Below are positions 27,431 to 34,685 of a DNA stretch of 64,000 nt, in pieces. Location: NCBI RefSeq assembly GCF_900156475.1, contig NZ_FTNR01000007.1, positions 124,001-188,000 of the forward strand, written 5' to 3'. A program made the translations under genes and the position numbers. Numbering within the stretch: position 1 is the stretch's first letter; every line of letters begins with the position of its first letter. The DNA is from Natronorubrum thiooxidans. Its GTDB lineage: Archaea > Halobacteriota > Halobacteria > Halobacteriales > Natrialbaceae. Below the pieces are notes generated by a model. It was not told the DNA's origin. It did no database searches and saw only the letters and a program-made list of their open reading frames with translations.

Positions 27431-28426
27431 TTACGAAACAACGGTGTCTGTCCGTGGCTCCCGATCGAACTCGACGATGTTCATCTCGTCGTCCAGCGTG
27501 AGAGTGAACTCTGTCGTCTCGACCTCGATAGCAAGCGATACGCGGAGGGGCTTCGTAGAGACCGATGTCTCGACGCTGTTCTGAAGCAATTCGATGGCCT
27601 CGTCGAGCGCGGGTGAGTCGATGTCCAACTCGGGATTGCCGGTCAGTTCAGTCGCCAAGACGAGACCAGTCGCGAACATCTCGACCGGCAACCGCTTGGC
27701 GAACCCACAGGTATCACACTTCATGTCTGCCCAGACTGGGAACGGCGTTCCACAGGAATCGCAGGGCAGACCATTCTCCACTTCGTGCACGTCACAGGCC
27801 GTCACCGACGACGAGATCTGTCCCGCACACTCACAGCAGATACCATACATCAGATAAGTGATGTCCAGCGCACACCGATAGAGACCGGCTGCGAGTGCTT
27901 GTTCAGAGTCGCGAGTCGTTAGTCCTGCTGCCGGGTAATTCGTGAGGAAGAGCGTTCCGACTGGTGCCTGATCGCCGAACAATCCGTAGCATTCGGTACA
28001 TCTGACTCGAAGCCATTGATCCTCGTAGGTGACCGCAACGGCTGCTCCGCATAGCGGGCAACTCTCATCGAGTTCTCGAGAGAAGTCGAGGCTCTCCGCT
28101 CCGGAAACGGCTATCACCGTTCTGGCGATCTGCTTACCCGCACTGCTCAGCCGGTATCCGTCGTCAGTTCGTCGGACGAAATGGGGAGCGAGTTTCGAGA
28201 GATGGTAGTTGAACTTCCCGTTATCATCGATATCAATCTCGGATTGTAACTCAGAATATGACACCGTCTCGACGGCGTCAGAGCCGTCGTCGTATTCGTA
28301 GGCGGCACCTGCCCGCCAGAGTACGCGAATGATGTCCAGCCGTATTTCGTTCCCCAGAATGCCGAAAGCCTCGTCCGAGGAAAGCCCGTCCAGGTCGAGA
28401 TCAGGAGTGAATCGGGTCTGTTCCAT
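27431..28426 (-). CDS. winged-helix transcriptional regulator with zinc-ribbon C-terminus
   Basis: 331 residues from the ATG at 28426 (MEQTRFTPDLDLDGL). The N-terminal ArsR-like winged helix (about 15-105) includes AFGILGNEIRLDIIRVLWRA and a recognition segment SYSELQSEIDIDDNGKFNYH. It is followed by several Cys pairs: CPLCG/CTEC near 143-165, CCEC near 215, and CDSCG/CDTCG near 240-260, so two or more zinc ribbons are likely. This architecture is common in haloarchaea, with unknown ligands. It closes the first island segment. Confidence 0.82.
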   Translation of the reverse strand: MEQTRFTPDLDLDGLSSDEAFGILGNEIRLDIIRVLWRAGAAYEYDDGSDAVETVSYSELQSEIDIDDNGKFNYHLSKLAPHFVRRTDDGYRLSSAGKQIARTVIAVSGAESLDFSRELDESCPLCGAAVAVTYEDQWLRVRCTECYGLFGDQAPVGTLFLTNYPAAGLTTRDSEQALAAGLYRCALDITYLMYGICCECAGQISSSVTACDVHEVENGLPCDSCGTPFPVWADMKCDTCGFAKRLPVEMFATGLVLATELTGNPELDIDSPALDEAIELLQNSVETSVSTKPLRVSLAIEVETTEFTLTLDDEMNIVEFDREPRTDTVVS

Positions 28427-28860
28427 GTTACCTATACACATTCCAAAACCATAAAACGCACCTCCAGACAGTCCGCGGGAGACTGAGAAAATTGTAAGAT
28501 ACGCGCCATGGATTTACCACTACCGCAGCAGTGTCTCCCCGATTAGAAGATCTCGACAGACCTCATTGATAGCGGCGCGTATTCAATTATATGTGGGCTC
28601 CTGTAAGCATCTGTATCGCCTGTTTTCGATGCCTTGAATATTCCAGAATTACTTTATTGTACTAGATAGTATAATGTATTTTAGCTACCTGAACAAGGTC
28701 GAGCAAAGGGATAGTAGATAGCACTAAGTGGGTTTCTAAGCGCGTGTAACGCCCAATAAGCGATTGGAAATCTTCCGGTTGCTGTTCAGTTGGTTCGTGT
28801 TGAATGGTTTGAGCAGTAGACCGATCACCAGAACCAGCGGACACTACACGTGCAAATACA
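28427..28860. other. AT-rich intergenic stretch containing attachment-like copy b
   Basis: 434 bp. It has no gene with support; a 60-bp stretch before the repeat (from about 28627) keeps the same spacing to the core as a similar stretch before copy e. CCCAATAAGCGATT follows the core at 28752. Confidence 0.45.
28689..28721 (+). repeat. candidate attachment core, copy b
   Basis: Reads LNKVEQRDSR and a stop in the core frame; 26 of 33 bases match copy a by hand count, most differences being synonymous. The preceding codons (FSY) differ from the gene body. Confidence 0.6.
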
Positions 28861-29058
28861 TCACTTGTCTGACTGAGCGTATCGGTCGTACAGCCACCAC
28901 GGAACATCAAGTACCATAGCCAGTGCGACTGCTACTCCGAGTCCAACCAGTAACCCATCCGTGAGTCGAATTGCGAGGAAAACTGCAATACCGCTCACAG
29001 CAACTCTTGCCACTCGATTCAGGTTCCAATCAAAAAGGGCGGACCGAAGCGCGGACAT
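28861..29058 (-). CDS. small two-helix membrane protein
   Basis: 65 residues: a basic N-terminus (MSALRSALFDWNLNRVAR) and hydrophobic segments at about 18-34 and 36-52, ending WLYDRYAQSDK. No family is recognised. It lies in the short island segment between copies b and c, next to the MazEF-like locus and on the same strand. Confidence 0.55.
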   Translation of the reverse strand: MSALRSALFDWNLNRVARVAVSGIAVFLAIRLTDGLLVGLGVAVALAMVLDVPWWLYDRYAQSDK

Positions 29059-29152
29059 ACTGTTTGATTAGGTAGACTGAATTATAATTATTCTGTAAAC
29101 CAAGGAGTGCCAACCAGTACACGCACGCTCTATACTGATCACGGCAGATACG

Positions 29153-29506
29153 TCAGTCCAGTCCGAGACTCAGTTTCAACGCCCCGTCCGCCGCCTCCAT
29201 CGTCTCCCCGTCGAGGCTTCCAAGCACCGAGTGAATCCGTTTTTCGATAGAGACGACACGAATCTGGTCGAGGCGGATCGAGGAATCTTTCTCGAACGGC
29301 GACTCCGCTGCTTCGACAAGAACCTCGAACGGATAGCCTCGATACGTTCCCGTCGCAGGTGCGACAATAGTTGTACTGGCGTTTTCGTTCCCGACGTCAT
29401 TCTGGACGACTACTGCGGGGCGAGTTTTCTTCATCTCGTGTCCTTCCGCAGGATCGAGCCGAACAATAACGACATCGCCGCGACGAATCTCCGTGCCTTC
29501 GCTCAT
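29153..29506 (-). CDS. MazF/PemK-type endoribonuclease toxin
   Basis: 117 residues. The MazF fold is seen in EIRRGDVVIVRLDPAEGHEM, then KTRPAVVVQND with the conserved Arg, the TTIVAP strand carrying the catalytic Thr/Ser position, and the C-terminal SIRLDQIRVVSIEKRI. Such toxins cut mRNA at short motifs. Its start overlaps the antitoxin stop by 4 nt. The locus is the only clear gene pair of the b-c segment. Confidence 0.86.
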   Translation of the reverse strand: MSEGTEIRRGDVVIVRLDPAEGHEMKKTRPAVVVQNDVGNENASTTIVAPATGTYRGYPFEVLVEAAESPFEKDSSIRLDQIRVVSIEKRIHSVLGSLDGETMEAADGALKLSLGLD

Positions 29507-29742
29507 TTATTCAGCCCGCCCCACGCTTCATCCGACGCTTCGTCCCACTCGTCCACAAGTTCTTCCGCACTCTCAGAAGCCTCGCGATACGCGGCAGCCA
29601 GTTCATTTTCGTCTGGCTGGTCGGATTCTACTTCAACGACGGCGACAGTTACGCGCTTGTTCGCGTACTCCGTCCCGAGATAAATTCGGCCTCGGTCGTC
29701 AGTCTCGTTGGTTTGGAGGTCTCGCGCATCCACTTTCGTCAT
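29503..29742 (-). CDS. antitoxin partner of the MazF-like toxin
   Basis: 79 residues. The N-terminal half (DDRGRIYLGTEYANKRVTVA) has the strand pattern of a short AbrB-like swapped-hairpin DNA-binding domain. The C-terminal half is strongly acidic (LAAAYREASESAEELVDEWD) and would wrap the toxin. Position directly upstream of the toxin with a 4-nt overlap supports the pairing. Confidence 0.72.
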   Translation of the reverse strand: MTKVDARDLQTNETDDRGRIYLGTEYANKRVTVAVVEVESDQPDENELAAAYREASESAEELVDEWDEASDEAWGGLNK

Positions 29743-29832
29743 GCTCTCGACTAGATTCTACTACCCAATAAGCATTACCCACTATTACCCACTGCGGTAT
29801 TTTCGATGGACCATACCATAGATTTTATCTAC

Positions 29833-29865
29833 CTGAACAAAGTAGAGCAGCGTGAGAGCCGATAG
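29833..29865 (+). repeat. candidate attachment core, copy c
   Basis: Reads LNKVEQRESR and a stop, the same ten residues as copy a with different codons (27 of 33 bases). The preceding codons read FIY. CCCAATAAGCATT lies about 57 nt upstream at 29764-29776. Confidence 0.62.
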
Positions 29866-30117
29866 CGAATAGCATACAATTCGCGTGAAGTCAAACGGTC
29901 GTTTCTCGACGAAATCGAAGATACGTGGCAAGGACGAGGATTCAACAGCCGTAGCGAATTTATTCGGTATACCTTACGCGATGCCGTTGAACACCCCACG
30001 TTTGACCGCGATGAACTCGTTGCACTCCTCCAGGCCGAAGAAGATGTCCGTGAAGAACGGACGATGAGTGCCGAAGAAGCACGCGAGCGATTCGGCACTG
30101 ATGGGACGAATGAGTGA
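29866..30117 (+). pseudogene. ribbon-helix-helix antitoxin lacking its start, cut at copy c
   Basis: The frame directly after the copy-c stop reads REVKRSFLDEIEDTWQGRGF and then SRSEFIRYTLRDAVEHP, a CopG/ParD-type antitoxin with its helix 2, and continues to a stop at 30115-30117. No ATG, GTG or TTG precedes the conserved part, and the expected 5' end is replaced by the core repeat. The first in-frame ATG is at 30064, too late for a DNA-binding domain. It is on the same strand as the RelE gene it overlaps by 8 nt. I read it as an antitoxin decapitated by recombination at the repeat. Confidence 0.68.
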
Positions 30118-30607
30118 CGACGAATGGACGTGGGAACTCGCATCGAAAGCGCAGGACGATCTCACTGCCCTCAATTCGAACGAACAGCAGCGCATCATTC
30201 ATAAACTCGACGAAATTATTGATTCTCCGTGGCGTGACCCACCAGACTATGGTGAACAGCTCCAGAATAGCTCACGTCGTAAGGTACGTATCGGCGAGTT
30301 CCGTCTTGCGGTCACTTTCCACCCGGACGCGCACCGAATGGTCGTTGCTCGAATCAAGCGTCGTGGAGGCGCGTATACAGCTGACGACGACACGAATTTT
30401 AATCAATTACCATCAAAAATTATTAAGACCGATAGCCTGGTTCGGGAGACCTTCGAAAAATCCACACGTTGTTGCAAAGTCAGGAAACACGACCCCAAAT
30501 TCCCACCCATCCCTCACTCGTGGACGTCGTACGGCTCGATCAGCGTCAGGAGGTCTCGTTCCAGTTCGCCGCCAATAAACTGGACGTGTCCCGTTTCAGT
30601 CTCATAG
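30110..30607 (+). CDS. RelE-family toxin with abnormal C-terminal extension
   Basis: The RelE-like part is about 93 residues (MSDDEWTWELASKAQDDLTAL onward, RKVRIGEFRLAVTFH and the usual ending VARIKRRGGAYTADDD). Family members normally stop there; this frame runs on for about 70 more residues of unlike composition and overlaps the 3' end of the gene on the other strand by 94 nt. The most likely reading is loss of the normal stop at about 30392. RelE toxins cut mRNA on ribosomes. Its antitoxin has lost its start, so either the toxin is inactive or an antitoxin elsewhere protects the cell. Confidence 0.7.
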   Translation: MSDDEWTWELASKAQDDLTALNSNEQQRIIHKLDEIIDSPWRDPPDYGEQLQNSSRRKVRIGEFRLAVTFHPDAHRMVVARIKRRGGAYTADDDTNFNQLPSKIIKTDSLVRETFEKSTRCCKVRKHDPKFPPIPHSWTSYGSISVRRSRSSSPPINWTCPVSVS

Positions 30608-30921
30608 TCGATTATCCGAGCCTCGTCCAGTTTTGGAAGGTGGGTATGGCGAAGTGCGATCCGGACGCGTTGTCGGTGTTCGGCTGACTCTCGTTTCGCG
30701 TCTTCGTCCCGAACCCTGTCTGCAACGCGATCCACGAGCACATCGTATTCCAGTGTCTTCTCAGAAGCGTTGTCTAACGCGTCAAGGATGGCGCGTCGAT
30801 GTTCGTTCGCTACTGCTGACAGAACCGTATTGGGGGAAATCGCTCTCTCACGCCCCGAAGAACCGGAAACCGAATCAATTGACTGGATATCATGTGTCCC
30901 CGGCTTTCGACTCTCATCCAT
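30514..30921 (-). CDS. DUF7344-type winged-helix protein
   Basis: 135 residues from the ATG at 30921 (MDESRKPGTHDIQSI). The core SPNTVLSAVANEHRRAILDAL then VADRVRDED and RVRIALRHTHLPKLDEARII is the haloarchaeal winged-helix seen in DUF7344 proteins; the same H-x-HLPKLD segment occurs in the product at 62134. It is probably a DNA-binding regulator. It lies 58 nt downstream of the HTH_10 regulator gene and may be co-transcribed with it. Confidence 0.78.
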   Translation of the reverse strand: MDESRKPGTHDIQSIDSVSGSSGRERAISPNTVLSAVANEHRRAILDALDNASEKTLEYDVLVDRVADRVRDEDAKRESAEHRQRVRIALRHTHLPKLDEARIIDYETETGHVQFIGGELERDLLTLIEPYDVHE

Positions 30922-30979
30922 ACTCTCATAACGGAGGCCCAACTGCCTGGCTCTGCCCCATGGTGTATAATGGAAACAG

Positions 30980-31645
30980 TCAGTCCATGTGCGCCGCTGA
31001 CTCGGGCGTGAGAAGCGCGTGTCTTCCGAATGCACCGATGGCCCGACGCAGTCGCTCTGTCACTGCCTGATCGGAAATTCCGAGGTCGTCAGCTAACTCC
31101 GCGGTCGTACAGCCGCGTGGAATATCGTAGTATCCCATTCGAATGGCAAGCGTAAGCGCTTCTCGTTGGGGCTCACTCAAACCGTACCACGAGCCAGCAT
31201 CGGGGTTCGCCGGATTGTATATACGGGTTAATTCCAGGGAGATTTGCGCATCCTCACAACAGGTTTGGCACTGACTAAACGCCTCGCGGTCTGAGAATCG
31301 GAGCTCGAAATTCCATCTTTCAGGTGATCCAGTAGCACTCAGTATCTGCCCTTCGTGTTCCAAAATGCACTGAAAAAGGTGATCCTGGCTCGCATCCCAG
31401 TCGAGCCTGAACAGCGTCCGGTCGTCAAACACGTCCACCTCCGTGACGCTATTGACCGTTGGATAACGCTCAACGGTATCGAGAAAGCCGGTTTCGACCG
31501 GATCGTAGACCCAGAAGAGCGGCACGGTGACGTCCCCACTTGGGACGAGCGTTTCGAGTTCGATTGCCGACGCATTCTCTAGATTGAGGATTTGCCCGAG
31601 TTCAAAAGCATCGGATGGGATACGAATCTCCGTTATCACACTCAT
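30980..31645 (-). CDS. bacterio-opsin-activator-type HTH_10 regulator
   Basis: 221 residues from the ATG at 31645 (MSVITEIRIPSDAFELGQIL). The N-terminal two thirds form the BAT-like sensor domain (VFDDRTLFRLDWD, ERWNFELRFSDREAF), and the C-terminal part is HTH_10: LSEPQREALTLAIRMGYYDI then TTAELADDLGISDQAVTERL. Three Cys in FSQCQTCCED are unusual. A divergent paralogue starts 190 bp away, and the space between carries an inverted repeat. Confidence 0.86.
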   Translation of the reverse strand: MSVITEIRIPSDAFELGQILNLENASAIELETLVPSGDVTVPLFWVYDPVETGFLDTVERYPTVNSVTEVDVFDDRTLFRLDWDASQDHLFQCILEHEGQILSATGSPERWNFELRFSDREAFSQCQTCCEDAQISLELTRIYNPANPDAGSWYGLSEPQREALTLAIRMGYYDIPRGCTTAELADDLGISDQAVTERLRRAIGAFGRHALLTPESAAHMD

Positions 31646-31692
31646 GCTCGCTTGTGCGACTAGATTGCCCGGTCGTACAAAAGGAGACGACA

Positions 31693-31796
31693 TGGTGTAC
31701 CATGGATTCCGGGTATCAAACGGACTCCCCGCTCGCAGCGCACACCATCTCGGCCAGCAACGGTGCGTTGACTCGTCTCGAAGCCATGATACACCA
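31693..31796. promoter_or_regulatory. inverted-repeat pair between two divergent regulators
   Basis: TGGTGTACCATGG at 31693-31705 and its near-complement CCATGATACACCA at 31784-31796 (one mismatch, extending to about 16 of 18 bases). Each half is itself a short dyad, CATGG-TGTA-CCATG on the left. This is a good candidate operator pair for one or both HTH_10 proteins. Confidence 0.5.
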
Positions 31797-31835
31797 CCCA
31801 TGCCGGTTATCGGCCTGCTAGACGAAGGGTTCCGC

Positions 31836-32480
31836 ATGGCGACTGTGATGGAGTTTACGAGTCCGGTAGCGGAGTTTCCACTGGGAAGTGTGTTCGAGAA
31901 CTTGCCGGGAGTAACGGTCGAACTGGAGCGACTGATCCCACACGAGACGCTAATTATCCCGTACTTTTGGGTGCGTGGTGCAGAAACGGGGGACATCGAA
32001 GCTGCGTTCGAACAACACGCCGGCGTGAGAAACATCCGAGTGGTCGATAGCGTCGAAGACGAGTATCTCATGCGTGCCGAGTGGGAACAAGAGTACTTCG
32101 GCATCCTGAGTGCCTTGGCCAAAGCCAACGTCGTCGTGCTCTCCGGGGTCGGTACGAAAGACGAGTGGCGATTCGAGGTGCGCGGAGAGAGTCAGGAGAC
32201 AATCGCCGAGTTTCGAGAGGACTGCCAGGAAAACGATATTCCGATAGCGATCACCGCCGTCCACGCAATGCTTCCGATCCAGGGAGAGGGCTACGAATTG
32301 ACCGAGACCCAACGCGAGGCGCTAATATTGGCCTACGAGCGAGGATATTTCAACACCCCACGCGAGGTGTCGCTCGAAGAGGTCGCTGACGAACTCGGCA
32401 TCACCCAGCAGTCACTATCGTCACGTCTTCGACGCGGTCATCGACGCCTCATTGGAGCGACACTCAGTAGTTCGGTGTGA
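31836..32480 (+). CDS. bacterio-opsin-activator-type HTH_10 regulator (paralogue)
   Basis: 214 residues from the ATG at 31836 (MATVMEFTSPVAEFPLGSVF). It has the same plan as the divergent neighbour: a sensor domain with IPYFWVRGAETGDIEAAF and DEWRFEVRGESQET, and HTH_10 with LTETQREALILAYERGYFNT and EEVADELGITQQSLSSRL. The two proteins are similar throughout but far from identical, so this is an old duplication or a pair acquired together. Confidence 0.86.
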   Translation: MATVMEFTSPVAEFPLGSVFENLPGVTVELERLIPHETLIIPYFWVRGAETGDIEAAFEQHAGVRNIRVVDSVEDEYLMRAEWEQEYFGILSALAKANVVVLSGVGTKDEWRFEVRGESQETIAEFREDCQENDIPIAITAVHAMLPIQGEGYELTETQREALILAYERGYFNTPREVSLEEVADELGITQQSLSSRLRRGHRRLIGATLSSSV

Positions 32481-32564
32481 TCGTCCGGGCACGCTCCTCG
32501 ATTTAAACCCTCTGTACAATCAGTGTGCCTATTAAACCGACTCAGACGGCTAGAATCGGGCAAG

Positions 32565-32915
32565 ATGGACGCAACGGTATCTGGGATTAGGGTCGAAGCC
32601 GTCGAGTACTCTCAGGAACCTGGGGCTGTTCGTACCCAGTTCGATCAGGAGAAGACACCCGCGAGCATGGCTGTTATCGCAACACTGGCGGATCTAATAG
32701 GGACTGATCCGGTTGAACTCGACCCGCTCTATTCCACTATTGACTCCGACGAATTAGATGCGTTTGTCCACGTTCGAAACGGGACGAATGGAGATACCCA
32801 CGTTACCTTCACGCACGAGGGGCACGCGATAACCGTACACAGCTACGGTGTAATCTCCATCACACCAGAACACGAACTTACAGCGGAGAAACACGATAGG
32901 GGCGCGGGAAGATGA
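32565..32915 (+). CDS. HalOD1 output-domain protein
   Basis: 116 residues from the ATG at 32565. The C-terminal 80 residues match the haloarchaeal output domain HalOD1: AVIATLADLIGTDPVELDPLYS, IDSDELDAFVH, and a final HEGHAITVHSYGVISI. These domains are usually partners of response regulators. The gene overlaps the next by 4 nt. Confidence 0.8.
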   Translation: MDATVSGIRVEAVEYSQEPGAVRTQFDQEKTPASMAVIATLADLIGTDPVELDPLYSTIDSDELDAFVHVRNGTNGDTHVTFTHEGHAITVHSYGVISITPEHELTAEKHDRGAGR

Positions 32916-33097
32916 CGACTGAGGAGACCTCGCTTACGTCGAAAGAGGAATTGAATGCGGAGCTGAAAGCCCTCCTTCGCAGGGCCTACGAGAGTGGAAT
33001 CGATGTGGAAGGCGGATTTGAATGTCGGAATGGGGTCGAACATCCTGACTGGGACGTGATCGTCACAGAAGTCGAAAAGAACGAGCATTCGGAGTGA
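32912..33097 (+). CDS. small acidic protein coupled to the HalOD1 gene
   Basis: 61 residues, starting in the ATGA overlap. It has a helical front (SKEELNAELKALLRRAYESG) and a compact tail (CRNGVEHPDWDVIVTEVEKN). It is not a known family to me; similar short proteins commonly follow HalOD1 genes. Given the coupling it probably works with that product. Confidence 0.62.
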   Translation: MTTEETSLTSKEELNAELKALLRRAYESGIDVEGGFECRNGVEHPDWDVIVTEVEKNEHSE

Positions 33098-33884
33098 CCG
33101 ACGACGAGGGCTACCGGTCGTCGCAGATAACAGGTTCGTGAGAGACTCTTGATTCCGGGAAGTACCTCACGATCTGTTACGAACTTCATCACGTTCTACT
33201 CCCCAAACTAGTGGACATGAGACTCGTCGAGTTCGACAGGTTCGAAGACGAAGGACGACGAGGACTGAAATCCGACGAGATGCGTCGATTTCTCGAACAG
33301 ATCGCTGACGTTCATGACAAATAACCTGGGACGATAATCGCTTCGCTGCTGAATATGCGCCCTGGGGCTTGCATGACGCTACGAACATCATCCATAGCTG
33401 GTAGAAATCCCAGCGATCAGTACGCACGTGTACACACCACGACTATCGCGGATAACTCTGAACAAAAATCCTACCCTTATCTACTGTTATCGACACGTGG
33501 GCAGTAAGCCTGCTTCCACCTCCTCCGTAATCGAAGATGTGAGAGGGAGATTGAGATACCGGAAAAGTACACGAAAGCGTGTTACGTGAGTTATTGAACT
33601 GAACAAAGTAGAGCAGCGGGAGAGTCAATAAGGGTCAAAAACACGTATCAGACACTCTAGCACCCAATTAGGGATTTAGAATACGTTTCTGAGGGATTTT
33701 TCGCGTTCAGTCGGAGTCGATGAGCAACCGGAAGACCGGATTCGTCCGCGACGAATACGTTCCAACAACACCGCCGAGTACCCCGCTCAGTCTCGATGAG
33801 AGGAACACCGCGAAGCGAGCGGTCAGTTCTGCTACTGTGTTTCCACCCAAAAACACAAGATTCTGTGTGTACATAGTATTCTGT
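33098..33884. other. 787-bp non-genic stretch containing copy d
   Basis: Only very short frames, such as a 35-codon one at 33217-33324 (MRLVEFDRFEDEGRRGL), which has no family match that I recognise. Copy d of the repeat is at 33599-33631 and CCCAATTAGGGATT at 33663-33676 follows it. Probably decayed element sequence. Confidence 0.45.
33599..33631 (+). repeat. candidate attachment core, copy d
   Basis: Reads LNKVEQRESQ and a stop (TAA). It also keeps the IE codons before the core (ATT GAA), as in the intact gene, unlike copies b, c and e. It is closest to copy c (29 of 33 bases). Confidence 0.6.
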
Positions 33885-34115
33885 ATGCCCAGTATCACCG
33901 TTAATGTCGATGACGACCTCAAAGACCGAATGGAGCAACATCCGGAAATCAACTGGAGTGAGGTCACCCGCCAGGCTATCCAAGAGAAGATCAAGACGCT
34001 CGACGTGATGGCCGAACTCACGTCCGGAAGCCAACTCACAGAGAGCGACGTCGCGGAAATAGCCAACAAGGTCAACGAGAGCGCACGCGACCGCGTCGAA
34101 GAAGAGTCGGAGTAG
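33885..34115 (+). CDS. VapB-type ribbon-helix-helix antitoxin
   Basis: 76 residues from the ATG at 33885 (MPSITVNVDDDLKDRMEQHP). The start strand SITVNVDDDLKDRM and helices EINWSEVTRQAIQEKI are a typical haloarchaeal RHH fold; the tail SDVAEIANKVNESARDRVEE would bind the toxin. A longer frame begins at 33720 but shows no conserved features. The PIN-domain gene starts 9 nt after its stop. Confidence 0.82.
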   Translation: MPSITVNVDDDLKDRMEQHPEINWSEVTRQAIQEKIKTLDVMAELTSGSQLTESDVAEIANKVNESARDRVEEESE

Positions 34116-34124
34116 TCCCAACGA

Positions 34125-34541
34125 ATGAGGCTGGTTATCGGCGCCAATGTCGTCATCTCCGCGCTCATCGCCGACTCGAAAACCCGCGAACTCATCGTCA
34201 CGCTCGAACCGGATCTCGTGACACCCGAGTTTGTCCACGACGAGCTCGAGAACTACACGGAGTTGATTGTCGAGAAATCAGGTATGGCTCCAGATCGAGT
34301 CGCACAGTTTATCGACCTCCTCTTCCAGTATATCAAAATCGTTCCCGCCAGCGAGTTCTATCCGTATATAGAGGAGGCCGACGCGGCAATCGGCGACACT
34401 GATCCCGACGACGTGTTGTACGTGGCGTGTGCCCTCGCTACCGATGCCGACATTTGGAGCGACGACTCCGACTTCGAGCAACAGGATGTCGTCGAGGCCC
34501 ACTCGACGAGCAACGTGATCGACTCGTTCGACACGCTCTAG
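34125..34541 (+). CDS. VapC-type PIN-domain toxin with a missing first catalytic Asp
   Basis: 138 residues. The PIN fold is clear: MRLVIGANVVISALIADSKT, FVHDELENY with the central Glu, and DPDDVLYVACALATDADIW with the later Asp pair. The family's first metal-binding Asp (normally DAN) is Gly here: IGAN, codon ggc where gac is expected, a single A-to-G change. PIN nucleases need this residue, so the protein is probably inactive, or neutralised during island decay. It pairs with the RHH antitoxin just upstream. Confidence 0.84.
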   Translation: MRLVIGANVVISALIADSKTRELIVTLEPDLVTPEFVHDELENYTELIVEKSGMAPDRVAQFIDLLFQYIKIVPASEFYPYIEEADAAIGDTDPDDVLYVACALATDADIWSDDSDFEQQDVVEAHSTSNVIDSFDTL

Positions 34542-34685
34542 CCGATCCAAACAGTGGCCTGTAGAATGAGGAAGTCTCTTCTTTTATATATGGCAGCAAT
34601 AGGAATTCTGTTACGCCCGTATTCGATGTCCTGAGAGTGAACCGAAAGACAATTTTCACGAGATTCCATCATGGATTTCAGCTAC

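Noticed and set aside
28662-28910. 82-codon minus-strand frame across copy b
   Set aside because: It overlaps the better-supported small membrane gene and the repeat, and has no recognisable features.
30393-30607. The 70-residue C-terminal extension of the RelE-like protein as a new domain
   Set aside because: Its composition is unlike the toxin, it overlaps the 3' end of a well-supported gene on the other strand, and family members stop before it.
33217-33324. 35-codon frame in the island gap
   Set aside because: Too short, with no promoter or partner and no recognised family; recorded only as content of the gap.
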